This document shows, piece by piece, positions 17,060 through 24,620 of a stretch of DNA of 64,000 nucleotides (its first letter is position 1; each line of letters begins with the position of its first letter). The translations under genes were made by a program, and so were the position numbers. The DNA lies in NCBI RefSeq assembly GCF_039525035.1, contig NZ_BAAAHE010000038.1, forward strand, positions 42,398 through 106,397, read 5' to 3'. This stretch comes from Sporichthya brevicatena. Its GTDB lineage: Bacteria > Actinomycetota > Actinomycetes > Sporichthyales > Sporichthyaceae. Under the pieces are notes generated by a model. The model saw nothing but the letters and a program-made list of their open reading frames with translations, was not told the DNA's origin and did no database searches.

Positions 17060-18292
17060 TCAGGACAGACGCAGCCCCAGCGCACGGCCCGCCTCGCGCA
17101 GCGACTCGCGGGCGTCGGGGTGCGCGGCGTGCTCGACGATGTGCCGGGCCTGCTCGTTCGCGTCGTGACCCCAGATCGGGGCCGCGCCCTGCTCGGTGAC
17201 GATGAAACTGTGCTGGAACGAGGTGACCGAGCCCAGCTGCGGGACGACCGTCGAGCGGTCGGCCTTGGGGTGCCACGAGGGCAACGCGATCACGGCCCGT
17301 CCGCCCGGTGAGTGCAGGGCACCGACGACGAAGTCGGTCTGCCCACCGAACCCGGAGTAGATCTCGCCGCGCACGCGACTGGCGTTGGCCTGGCCGTAGA
17401 GGTCGACCTCGAGCGCGCCGTTGACCGAGATCAGCGCAGGGTGGGAGGCGATGACGCCGGGGTCGTTGGTCTTCTCCGACCGCAGCAGCACGACGCGCGG
17501 GTTGCGCTCGGTCCACGCGTAGAGCTCGGGACTGCCGAACACGAAGGACGCGGTCACCGGCCGGGTCTCGTCCAGCGCCCCGGCCTCGTGCAGACGGAGC
17601 ACACCGTCGCTGAACATCTCCGACCACACCGCGAGTCCCCGCCGCGTCGACAGCGCGCCGAGCACCGCGTCCGGGATCGCGCCGATCCCCAGCTGCAGCG
17701 TCGCGCCGTCGGGCACCATGTGGGCGACCCGTTCGCCGATGGTCCGGGAGGTGTCCGCGACCGGCCGCGGGACGGGCGAGCCGAGCGCCTCCTCGGCCTC
17801 CAGGACGTAGTCGATCTCGTCGCACGCGAGGACGCCGTCGCCGAAGACGTACGGCATGTGGGGGTTCACCTGCGCCACGACGATCCCGCCGCGCGCCCGG
17901 GCCGCCTCGACGGCCGCGGGGAGGATGTTCACCTCCGTGCCCATCGAGACCGTCCCGTCCCGCGGCGTCGAGCAGTGCAGCAGGACGATGTCGGGGACCA
18001 AGGTCTGCTTGAGCAGGAGCGGGACGAGCGAGAGCCGGGACGGGAAGTACCGCAGCCGCGGACTGCCCCGCATTCCCGCACCGACGAACGGCGTCTCGAG
18101 GTCGACGCCGTCACGGTCCGGCAGGCCGGGCTGCGCGTTCAGCACGAACAGGCGGTAGCGGGGCAGAGCCCGGTCGGCCACGGCCAGCAGCGCCCGCGGC
18201 GTCGCGAAGTTCCCGCTGGCGACCACCCGCGGGCACTCGGTCGGCAGACCACCGAGGATGGACACGAGCTGCTGCTCGGACACGACCCGCAT
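17060..18292 (-). CDS. Acetyl-CoA hydrolase/CoA-transferase family protein
   Basis: A 410-residue enzyme of the acetyl-CoA hydrolase / 4-hydroxybutyrate CoA-transferase family, which moves CoA between acyl groups using a glutamyl-CoA intermediate. The segment LAVWSEMFSDGVL probably carries the active-site Glu. GAIPDAVLGAL and GFGGQTDFVVGALHSPGG are further family motifs. It starts at ATG 18292. It faces ackA and may connect acetate with acyl-CoA pools, but the acyl donor cannot be deduced. It lies 37 bases after the aldehyde dehydrogenase gene on the same strand and may be cotranscribed with it, which would suit oxidation of an aldehyde to an acid followed by CoA transfer. Confidence 0.85.
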   Translation of the reverse strand: MRVVSEQQLVSILGGLPTECPRVVASGNFATPRALLAVADRALPRYRLFVLNAQPGLPDRDGVDLETPFVGAGMRGSPRLRYFPSRLSLVPLLLKQTLVPDIVLLHCSTPRDGTVSMGTEVNILPAAVEAARARGGIVVAQVNPHMPYVFGDGVLACDEIDYVLEAEEALGSPVPRPVADTSRTIGERVAHMVPDGATLQLGIGAIPDAVLGALSTRRGLAVWSEMFSDGVLRLHEAGALDETRPVTASFVFGSPELYAWTERNPRVVLLRSEKTNDPGVIASHPALISVNGALEVDLYGQANASRVRGEIYSGFGGQTDFVVGALHSPGGRAVIALPSWHPKADRSTVVPQLGSVTSFQHSFIVTEQGAAPIWGHDANEQARHIVEHAAHPDARESLREAGRALGLRLS

Positions 18293-18329
18293 GCGATCCG
18301 CCTTCCCCGCCGGTGAGCGGGTGAGGTTA

Positions 18330-19859
18330 CTACCGGCCGCGCAGCCCGAGCCGGCGGCGCCAGTCGCCGGCGGCCATCATGCGCATCGCCTTCGCCTGCA
18401 TCGTCGCCTTGCGCTTGGAGATCGGGAACCAGTAGACCTCGGACTTCAGCGCGACGCGCTCGGAGATCTGGGCCTGGGGCCGGCAGAACTTGAGCACCGC
18501 GTTCGCGCCGCCGAGGCGGGTGCCGATGCCCGACTCCTTCCAGCCGCCCATGGGCAGGGTCAGCTGGAACAGGTTGCTCAGCACGTTGTTCATGTTGACC
18601 GCGCCGGCCTGGAGCTGGTCGGCCACGCGCTGGGCACGGTCGGGGTTCGAGCTGAACACGCTGGCCGAGAGGCCATAGGGCGAGTCGTTCGCGAGGCGGA
18701 CCGCCTCGTCCTCGTTCGCGACCTTCATGATCGGCAGCGTCGGGCCGAACGTCTCGTGGCGCATGCAGTCCATCGAGTGGTTCACGTCGGCGATCACGGT
18801 CGGCTCGAAGAACTGACCCGACGACCGGCGCTTGCCGCCGGTGGTGATGCGCGCGCCCTTGGCCTTCGCGTCCTCGACGTGGGTCTCGATGATCTGAAGC
18901 TGGTCCTCGGTCGCGATCGCGCCGATCTCGGTGGCGAACTCGCCGGGGGCGTCCATGCCGACGCGGATCCCCGCGACCTTCTCGGTGACCTTGCGGACGA
19001 ACTCGTCGTAGATCGGCGCCTCGACGTACACACGCTCGACGGAGATGCAGGCCTGACCCGCATTCAGAAAACCTCCCCACGCGGCGGCGGAGGTCGCGCG
19101 GTCGAGGTCGGCGTCGGCGAGGACGATCATCGCGTCCTTGCCGCCGAGCTCGAGGCTGCACGGGATCAGCCGCTCGCCGCAGCGGGCCGCGATGCGCTTC
19201 CCGGTGCGCGCGGAGCCGGTGAACATGACCATGTCGACGGCGTCGACGACCGCGGCGCCGGTCTCACCCGCGCCGGTGACGACCTCGAGCACCGGCGGGG
19301 CGCCGATGTCCTCGCGCCACCCGCGGACGACCTCGATCCACGACAGCGGCGTGTACTCCGACGGCTTGGTCAGCACGGTCGCGCCGGCGAGCAGGGCGCC
19401 GACGACGTCGAGCAGCGGGTTGCCGATCGGGCCGTTCCACGGGGTGATCAGGCCGACGACGGGGTACGGCCGGTAGACGACGCGCATCTTCTTCGTCGCG
19501 CCGGCGGGGCTGTGCGGCGAGACCTTGCGCGGGGCGAGGAACTCGGGGCCGTTCTTCGTCAGGTAGCTGATGATGTCGACGCCGAGCGCGGTCTCCATCG
19601 ACGCGTCCGCCCAGCTCTTGCCGGTCTCGGACTGCACGAGCTCGCCGAGCCGCCGCTCGTTGTCGAGCAGCCAGTCGCGCCAGTCGCGTAGGTGCTTGCC
19701 GCGCGCCTCCGGGCCGAGTGCCTCCCACGCGGGCTGGGCCTCGCGCAGTTTCGCGGCGACGGCGCCGACCTCGTCGCGCGTCTGGTTGGCGACGGTGCCG
19801 ACGATCCGGCCGTCGGCCGGGCAGCGCACCTCGATCGGGGCGGGAGCGGTGGTGGTCAT
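18330..19859 (-). CDS. NAD(P)-dependent aldehyde dehydrogenase (succinic-semialdehyde type)
   Basis: A 509-residue ALDH-superfamily enzyme oxidising an aldehyde to its acid. Start ATG 19859 has GGAGG seven bases before it. Visible residues are ITPWNGPIGNPL near 140, the cofactor segment KPSEYTPLSW, catalytic Glu237 in LELGGKDAM and nucleophile Cys271 in GQACISVERV. The C-terminal roughly 40 residues (after GGANAVLKFCRPQ) are basic and extend beyond the usual ALDH core. ATG overlaps the DUF2889 stop, so these genes are coupled. Substrate is unknown; context (LLM, SDR, CoA-transferase) suggests part of an alcohol-aldehyde-acid series. Confidence 0.92.
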   Translation of the reverse strand: MTTTAPAPIEVRCPADGRIVGTVANQTRDEVGAVAAKLREAQPAWEALGPEARGKHLRDWRDWLLDNERRLGELVQSETGKSWADASMETALGVDIISYLTKNGPEFLAPRKVSPHSPAGATKKMRVVYRPYPVVGLITPWNGPIGNPLLDVVGALLAGATVLTKPSEYTPLSWIEVVRGWREDIGAPPVLEVVTGAGETGAAVVDAVDMVMFTGSARTGKRIAARCGERLIPCSLELGGKDAMIVLADADLDRATSAAAWGGFLNAGQACISVERVYVEAPIYDEFVRKVTEKVAGIRVGMDAPGEFATEIGAIATEDQLQIIETHVEDAKAKGARITTGGKRRSSGQFFEPTVIADVNHSMDCMRHETFGPTLPIMKVANEDEAVRLANDSPYGLSASVFSSNPDRAQRVADQLQAGAVNMNNVLSNLFQLTLPMGGWKESGIGTRLGGANAVLKFCRPQAQISERVALKSEVYWFPISKRKATMQAKAMRMMAAGDWRRRLGLRGR

Positions 19860-20857
19860 CGAACCTCCTGGTCGAGAGCCGCGGCGAGGAGCGGGACCGC
19901 GTCGAGCCCGCGGAACGTGTCGTTCAGATGGGTGCAGCCGGCGACGCCGGTCAGGCGCGTCCGGACGGGGGTCTCCAGGTTGCCCAGCGTCGCACCGAGC
20001 AGTTGTTCCCCGGAATCGGTGACGGAGTTGCAGTCGTCCCACGGCAGCGTGTGGGCGTCGACCTGCACGGCCGTGACCTCGAAGGTCTCGGCGTCGGCGC
20101 GCGCCGCCAGTGAGTACTCGTGCACGACCTCAGGCTCACCCTCCACGGGCAGCCACACGTCGCGGAAGTGCGCGTCGATCACGAGGTCGCCGCCGTCGCG
20201 CCGGACGTCGAAACGTCGGCTGCGTCGGGTGAAGTCCGCGCTCGGGGTGTCGGTGACGTGCCAGGCCCAGGGGTCGTCCGGGCGGGAGATGTCGGTGGGC
20301 GCCGGGCCGGTGGGCTTGGGGAAGCGGCCGGCGTGGATGTCGACCTCCTGCGTCCCGCCGGCGGACCAGCCGCGGCAGACGTTGAGCAGGAACAGCAGTT
20401 CCTTGGGCTGGAACGGGTACACGCCCGCCTCGACGACCGGGATCCCGGCGCCGAGAAATGCGCCGGGGAAGTCGTCGAGGATCCGGTGGGTCAGCCCGTT
20501 CCGCTCGTGGGCCGGGATCAGCGGGTGCAGCGCCCGTCGCCAGCCGGCGGGCACCGCGGCCCCGACGAGGGCGTCGTACGCGCTGGGCTTACGGACCTCC
20601 GCGACCACGCCGTGCAGCGGGGCGAGGACGACCTCGACCTCGGCGGTGGCGAGCACACGCGGCTCCCCGGCCGCCGGGGTGAACAGGTCGCGGCCGGAGC
20701 CGAGCATCGTCGTCGGCCCGGCCGGCCCGTCGAAGCGGAAGGAGTCGATCCAGGTCGTCCGGCGCACGGAGTTCGGCGCCCGGTCCGGGGTCTGCGCACG
20801 CTGGTCGTGCACCCCGTGCCGGGGGTGCAGACGACGAGTCTGGGCAATCTCGACCAC
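19856..20857 (-). CDS. DUF2889-like protein
   Basis: A 333-residue protein of unknown function. The first roughly 30 residues are Arg-rich, then RRTTWIDSFRFDG opens the conserved part, and it ends with GVAGCTHLNDTFRGLDAVP, the Cys-Thr-His-Leu motif I associate with DUF2889. No membrane segment or signal peptide is seen. It starts at GTG 20857, 30 bases from the divergent LLM oxidoreductase start, and overlaps the aldehyde dehydrogenase by 4 bases. In other actinomycetes such genes accompany catabolic oxidoreductases; a role with the aldehyde dehydrogenase is inferred only from coupling. Confidence 0.7.
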   Translation of the reverse strand: MVEIAQTRRLHPRHGVHDQRAQTPDRAPNSVRRTTWIDSFRFDGPAGPTTMLGSGRDLFTPAAGEPRVLATAEVEVVLAPLHGVVAEVRKPSAYDALVGAAVPAGWRRALHPLIPAHERNGLTHRILDDFPGAFLGAGIPVVEAGVYPFQPKELLFLLNVCRGWSAGGTQEVDIHAGRFPKPTGPAPTDISRPDDPWAWHVTDTPSADFTRRSRRFDVRRDGGDLVIDAHFRDVWLPVEGEPEVVHEYSLAARADAETFEVTAVQVDAHTLPWDDCNSVTDSGEQLLGATLGNLETPVRTRLTGVAGCTHLNDTFRGLDAVPLLAAALDQEVR

Positions 20858-20869
20858 GATTTACCTTAA

Positions 20870-20883
20870 CCCAATAGGTTGGG
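20870..20883. promoter_or_regulatory. CCCAA-N4-TTGGG palindrome between divergent genes
   Basis: CCCAA (20870-20874) and TTGGG (20879-20883) are perfect inverted arms around TAGG. The site fills the 30-base gap between the DUF2889 and LLM starts and touches the LLM RBS, so a bound repressor would block both. The TetR (22802) or GAF-LuxR (23586) product is a candidate ligand. Confidence 0.45.
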
Positions 20884-20887
20884 AGGC

Positions 20888-21814
20888 GTGAGTGTCTTCC
20901 CCCGACCCTTCCGCTTCGGCGTGATCAGCCTGGGCAACCACGCCCGGCCCGCCTGGGAGGACTTCGCACGCCGCCTGGAGGCGACCGGTTTCGCCGTCCT
21001 GCACGTGCCGCAGCACTTCTCGCTGCCCGTCGCGCCGGCCATTCCGGCCCTGGCTCTCGCGGCCGGGGTGACGTCCACGCTGACGCTCAGCACCCTCGTC
21101 CTGGACAACGAGGTGACGCATCCCACGGTCGTCGCCCGCGACGCGTCGTGGCTGGCTGCGATGTCGGACGGCCGCTTCGAGCTCGGCCTCGGCGCCGGCT
21201 GGCTGCCCGCGGACCACGAGGTGATCGACGCGCCCTGGCGCCCGGCCGCCGAGCGGGTCGACCGGGTCGAGGAGGCACTCGCGATCCTGCGCGCCTACGG
21301 CGACGGGCCGCTCGACTTCGACGGGAAGCACTACCGGGTCCGCGGCCTGGAGAACGTTCCCGTCCCGCACACGCACCGGATCCCGCTGCTGCTCGGCGCC
21401 GGCGGGCCGCGCATGCTCCGGCTCGCCGCCGCGCACGCCGACATCGTCGGGATCACGCCGCGGATCCGGGCCGGCCGCGTCGACCGGGCCGCTGCGCGGT
21501 CGATGACCCTGGACGCCGTGCTCGACCGCATCGACGTCCTGCGCGAGACCGCCGGCCCCCGCTTCGCCGACCTCGAACTGCACCTGACGTTGACCGCGGT
21601 GATCGATCCCGCCGACACCGACCGGCTGGAGCGGACCGCCGATGCGTTCGGCACCACCGTCGAGGGGCTCCGGGACGTCCCGACCGTCCTCGTCGGCGAC
21701 CCGGCCGACATGGCCGACCAATTACGTGTCCTCCGCGAGCGGACGGGCATCACGTACATCTCCGCGTTCGAGGACGTGGCTCGCCGCCTCGAGCCCGTCC
21801 TGAACCTGCTCTGA
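20888..21814 (+). CDS. F420-dependent LLM-class oxidoreductase
   Basis: A 308-residue luciferase-like monooxygenase/F420 oxidoreductase, resembling the TIGR03621 group found in actinomycetes. It has FRFGVISLGNHARPAW at the N-terminus, the DGRFELGLGAGWLP motif typical of F420-binding members, and LLLGAGGPRMLRLAA. GTG 20888 is taken as start; GGGAGG sits very close to it, and TTG 20879 is an alternative. It is followed by the SDR gene 43 bases later and is probably the first gene of an LLM-SDR-TetR transcript. Substrate unknown. Confidence 0.88.
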   Translation: MSVFPRPFRFGVISLGNHARPAWEDFARRLEATGFAVLHVPQHFSLPVAPAIPALALAAGVTSTLTLSTLVLDNEVTHPTVVARDASWLAAMSDGRFELGLGAGWLPADHEVIDAPWRPAAERVDRVEEALAILRAYGDGPLDFDGKHYRVRGLENVPVPHTHRIPLLLGAGGPRMLRLAAAHADIVGITPRIRAGRVDRAAARSMTLDAVLDRIDVLRETAGPRFADLELHLTLTAVIDPADTDRLERTADAFGTTVEGLRDVPTVLVGDPADMADQLRVLRERTGITYISAFEDVARRLEPVLNLL

Positions 21815-21857
21815 CGCACACCCCGCCTCTCACCCCCGCCACAAAGGAGAAACAGCA

Positions 21858-22703
21858 ATGGGCAAGCTCGACGGCAAGGTCGCCTTCATCACCGGGGCCG
21901 CCCGCGGCCAGGGCCGGTCGCACGCCATCCGCCTCGCGGAGGAGGGTGCGTCGATCGTCGCGCTCGACATCTGCGAGCAGATCCCGACGGTCTTCTACCC
22001 GATGGCCACCAAGTCGGACCTCGACGAGACCGTCCGTCTGGTCGAGGAGGTCGACGGCCGGATCCTTCCCGTCGTCGCCGACGTGCGCGACCGCGCCGCG
22101 GTGCAGGCCGCCTACGACGCGGGCGTCGCCGAGTTCGGGCAGATCGACATCGTCGTCGCCAACGCCGGGATCATGCCGGTCATCAACGAGGGCGAGCGGC
22201 TGCAGGCCTGGACCGACGGCATCGACACCCTGCTCACCGGTGTCTGGAACACCATGGACGCCGCCGTGCCGGACATGAAGGCCCGTCAGAGCGGCTCGAT
22301 CATCATCACGAGCTCCAGCGCGGGTCTGACCGGCATCGGTCTGAACACCTCCCCGGGCCAGGCGGCCTACGTCGCCGCGAAGCACGGCGTCGTCGGCCTG
22401 ATGCGCCTCTACGCCTCGCAGCTCGCGAAGTACAACATCCGCGTCAACACGATCCACCCGACCGGTGTGAACACGCCGATGGTGGCGAACGAGCAGTACG
22501 GCGCGTTCGTCATGGCCAACCTCGAGGTGGCCGCCAGCCCGCTGTACCAGAACCCGATGCCGGTCGACCTGATCGAGCCCGTCGACATCAGCAACGCGGT
22601 CGTCTACCTCGCGTCGGACGACGGCCGTTACGTCACCGGCCACACGATGGTGGTCGACGCCGGCTACATCAACCGCGGTGTCCCGCGGACGCCCCCGGCC
22701 TGA
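21858..22703 (+). CDS. SDR-family oxidoreductase, mycofactocin-dependent type
   Basis: A 281-residue short-chain dehydrogenase that oxidises an alcohol. The nucleotide loop is ITGAARGQGRSHAIRLAEEG, the sequence style of the mycofactocin-associated subfamily (TIGR03971), whose bound NAD is thought to be re-oxidised through mycofactocin rather than exchanged. Catalytic residues are Ser in ITSSSAG and the Y-x3-K motif YVAAKHG. There is an insertion after the second strand (CEQIPTVFYPMATKSDLDE), also typical. AAAGGAGAAA stands before ATG 21858. Together with the aldehyde dehydrogenase it could form a two-step alcohol-to-acid route. Confidence 0.9.
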   Translation: MGKLDGKVAFITGAARGQGRSHAIRLAEEGASIVALDICEQIPTVFYPMATKSDLDETVRLVEEVDGRILPVVADVRDRAAVQAAYDAGVAEFGQIDIVVANAGIMPVINEGERLQAWTDGIDTLLTGVWNTMDAAVPDMKARQSGSIIITSSSAGLTGIGLNTSPGQAAYVAAKHGVVGLMRLYASQLAKYNIRVNTIHPTGVNTPMVANEQYGAFVMANLEVAASPLYQNPMPVDLIEPVDISNAVVYLASDDGRYVTGHTMVVDAGYINRGVPRTPPA

Positions 22704-22801
22704 CGACGCGCGCGGCCGGCCGTCGGGATCCGGCGGCCGGTCGTGTCCGGGCTAACATCCCCGGGCAAGGAGCACTGTCGGCGGCACGGGAGGACGGACG
22801 A

Positions 22802-23446
22802 GTGGCACGGCCTTCGTCGCCGATGATCTCCCGTGAGCTCGCGATCAAGACGACGCTGGAGCTCATCGACGAGGAGGGCTACGACGGCTTCTCGCTGTCG
22901 AAGCTGGCGCGCCGGATGGGCGTGCGCACGCCCTCGCTCTACTACTACTTCGAGAACCGCGACGACGTCCTGCAGGAAGCGGCCCGTGAGCTGCTCAAGG
23001 AGGCGCCGGTCCCGCCGTACCCCGCCGACGGGGACTGGCAGCAGTGGTTCGTCGACCTCTGCGTCCACACGTACCGGCTGATTCTGCGCCACCCCCGTGC
23101 CGCCGGGCTGGTCTTCTCCTACTTCCCCAACACCGTCATCGTGCCCTCGCACGAACGCGGCGCGCAGCTGCTGACCGAGGCCGGCGTCGCGGTCGAGGAC
23201 CAGTGGCCCGTCATGCGCGGCATGGAGAAGCTGATCTTCGGCCTCGCGTTCGGCGACGCCCAGGCCGAGGTCAGCGGCCGCCCCAGCGCCCCCAACGGCG
23301 GCCAGCGCGAGCAGTTCCCCGCGTTCAGCTCCGCCGTCGACGCGAGCCCCACCGGCGAGGAGCTGATGGTCCGCGCCCTCCGCCTCTACCTCGCCGGCGT
23401 CGCCACCGCCGCGGGCCAGTCGGCCCCCAGGAAGCGCAAGCGCTGA
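22802..23446 (+). CDS. TetR-family transcriptional regulator
   Basis: A 214-residue repressor-like protein. The N-terminal HTH is seen in GFSLSKLARRMGVRTPSLYYYFENRDDV (about residues 32-60 with the usual YYYF). The rest is a helical ligand-binding domain, and the tail is Lys/Arg-rich. GTG 22802 has GGAGGACG eight bases upstream. It lies 98 bases after the SDR gene, same strand, and probably controls the LLM-SDR genes or the divergent DUF2889-ALDH operon through the CCCAA-N4-TTGGG site. The ligand is unknown. Confidence 0.9.
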   Translation: MARPSSPMISRELAIKTTLELIDEEGYDGFSLSKLARRMGVRTPSLYYYFENRDDVLQEAARELLKEAPVPPYPADGDWQQWFVDLCVHTYRLILRHPRAAGLVFSYFPNTVIVPSHERGAQLLTEAGVAVEDQWPVMRGMEKLIFGLAFGDAQAEVSGRPSAPNGGQREQFPAFSSAVDASPTGEELMVRALRLYLAGVATAAGQSAPRKRKR

Positions 23447-23460
23447 GGCCGTCCCCCTCC

Positions 23461-23554
23461 CCGCTTCACCAGCCACCCCGCGCCCTTCGCCAGCTGAGCC
23501 CCTGCCTCACCAGGCGGGACGGCCGGTGGAGCGAGGCCTCAGCTGGTGAAGCGG
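23461..23554. terminator. Long inverted repeat between convergent regulator genes
   Basis: CCGCTTCACCAGC (23461-23473) and GCTGGTGAAGCGG (23542-23554) are perfect 13-base complements. Inside, CAGCTGAG and CTCAGCTG-like pieces give further pairing, so the transcript could fold into a branched structure on either strand. Position between two convergent stops suggests a two-way terminator. Confidence 0.6.
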
Positions 23555-23585
23555 CGGCGGCGCGACGGCTGCGGCCGGCGAGGCG

Positions 23586-24431
23586 TCAGGGGAGCAGACC
23601 GAGGCGCCGGGCGTTGGCGACGGACTCGACGCGGTTGCCGGCGTCGAGCTTGCGGGACGCGGTCTGAAGGTAGGACTTCGTGGTCGCCTCGGTGAGGCCG
23701 AGGCGCTCGGCGACCTCGGCGTTGCTCGCGCCGGTGGCGACCTGGATCAGGACGTCGAGCTCACGGCGCGTCAGACGGACCGGCGGGGGAGCGGTCGGGT
23801 CGGGCGACATCGCGTGGGCGATGCGGGTCAGCAGGGCGTCGACGCGGTCGCGGTGGGCGGCGGCGACGTCGTCGCGGAGCAGCATCAGTTCCGCATGGGC
23901 GTCGCGCAGGCACTGGTCGCGGCGGCCGGGGTGGAGCGCGGAGCCCGGATTCAGGTCGGCGAGGCGGCGCTCGACCTCGGCGGAGACGCGGGCGTCGGTC
24001 TCCAGACGCCGCGTCACGTCGACGACCCGGTCGAGCACGCGGTCGCCCATCACCATCGCCTTGCGGTTGCTCGCGTAGAGCACGCCCTGGACGCCGTCGG
24101 GGAGTGAGAACGGCACGGCGACCATCGCGCGCAGGCCCTCGGCGCGCACGGGCTCGTCGTAGTGGTGCGTGATGCCCTTGGCCGTCCAGTAGTCCGCGAC
24201 CCAGATCGGGCGGGAGAGCGCGAGCGCCTTGCCACCGAGCCCCTGGCCCCGGCGGACGTCGAGGAACTTCAGGCGGTCCGACCGGTTCCCGACCAGCGTC
24301 GTCAGCGTCATCTGCGGCCCGCCGTCGCAGATCCCGCCCGCGGCGATGTCCGTGCCCGCTGCGGTGCGTAGCGCGGTCACGTACGGAGCGAGGTCGAGAG
24401 GCAGGGCCACAACGGGGACGTCGGACGGCAT
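23586..24431 (-). CDS. GAF-LuxR family transcriptional regulator
   Basis: A 281-residue regulator. Residues about 15-150 form a GAF-like sensory domain (LDVRRGQGLGGKALALSRPIW, then AMVAVPFSLPDGVQGVLYAS). A helical linker leads to a LuxR-type HTH near residue 220 (LTRRELDVLIQVATGASNAE). Start ATG 24431 (MPSDVPVVALP) has GGAAGAA upstream. Such GAF-LuxR proteins often stand beside aldehyde or alcohol oxidation genes in actinomycetes. A near-perfect palindrome 60 bases upstream may be its own operator. Confidence 0.85.
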   Translation of the reverse strand: MPSDVPVVALPLDLAPYVTALRTAAGTDIAAGGICDGGPQMTLTTLVGNRSDRLKFLDVRRGQGLGGKALALSRPIWVADYWTAKGITHHYDEPVRAEGLRAMVAVPFSLPDGVQGVLYASNRKAMVMGDRVLDRVVDVTRRLETDARVSAEVERRLADLNPGSALHPGRRDQCLRDAHAELMLLRDDVAAAHRDRVDALLTRIAHAMSPDPTAPPPVRLTRRELDVLIQVATGASNAEVAERLGLTEATTKSYLQTASRKLDAGNRVESVANARRLGLLP

Positions 24432-24491
24432 CCGGGCATTCTTCCGCCTCGCTCCACCAAGCTCAATCGGCTCGCGTGCGGCCTGAGCAAT

Positions 24492-24507
24492 CCCACCAAT
24501 TGGAGGG
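24492..24507. promoter_or_regulatory. CCCACCAATTGGAGGG palindrome
   Basis: A 16-base palindrome with one mismatched pair (A/A), 60 bases before the GAF-LuxR start and 113 bases before the copper oxidase start. It shares CCAA/TTGG half-sites with the site at 20870, though at different spacing. Candidate operator in a 189-base divergent gap. Confidence 0.4.
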
Positions 24508-24620
24508 TTTGGACGGGTTTGCCCTGGTAAGGACGCCGACCAGACGGCACCATGAGGCCACGGCGCGCGGCAGGCCAGGTCGTGCCCCCGCGACCGCGTG
24601 CGCCGCGCGAGGTGGTTTCC

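Noticed and set aside
17041..17062. TGACC...GGTCA hairpin between ackA and the CoA-transferase
   Set aside because: The arms pair only with a bulge and mostly consist of the two stop codons and their neighbours; too weak to call a terminator.
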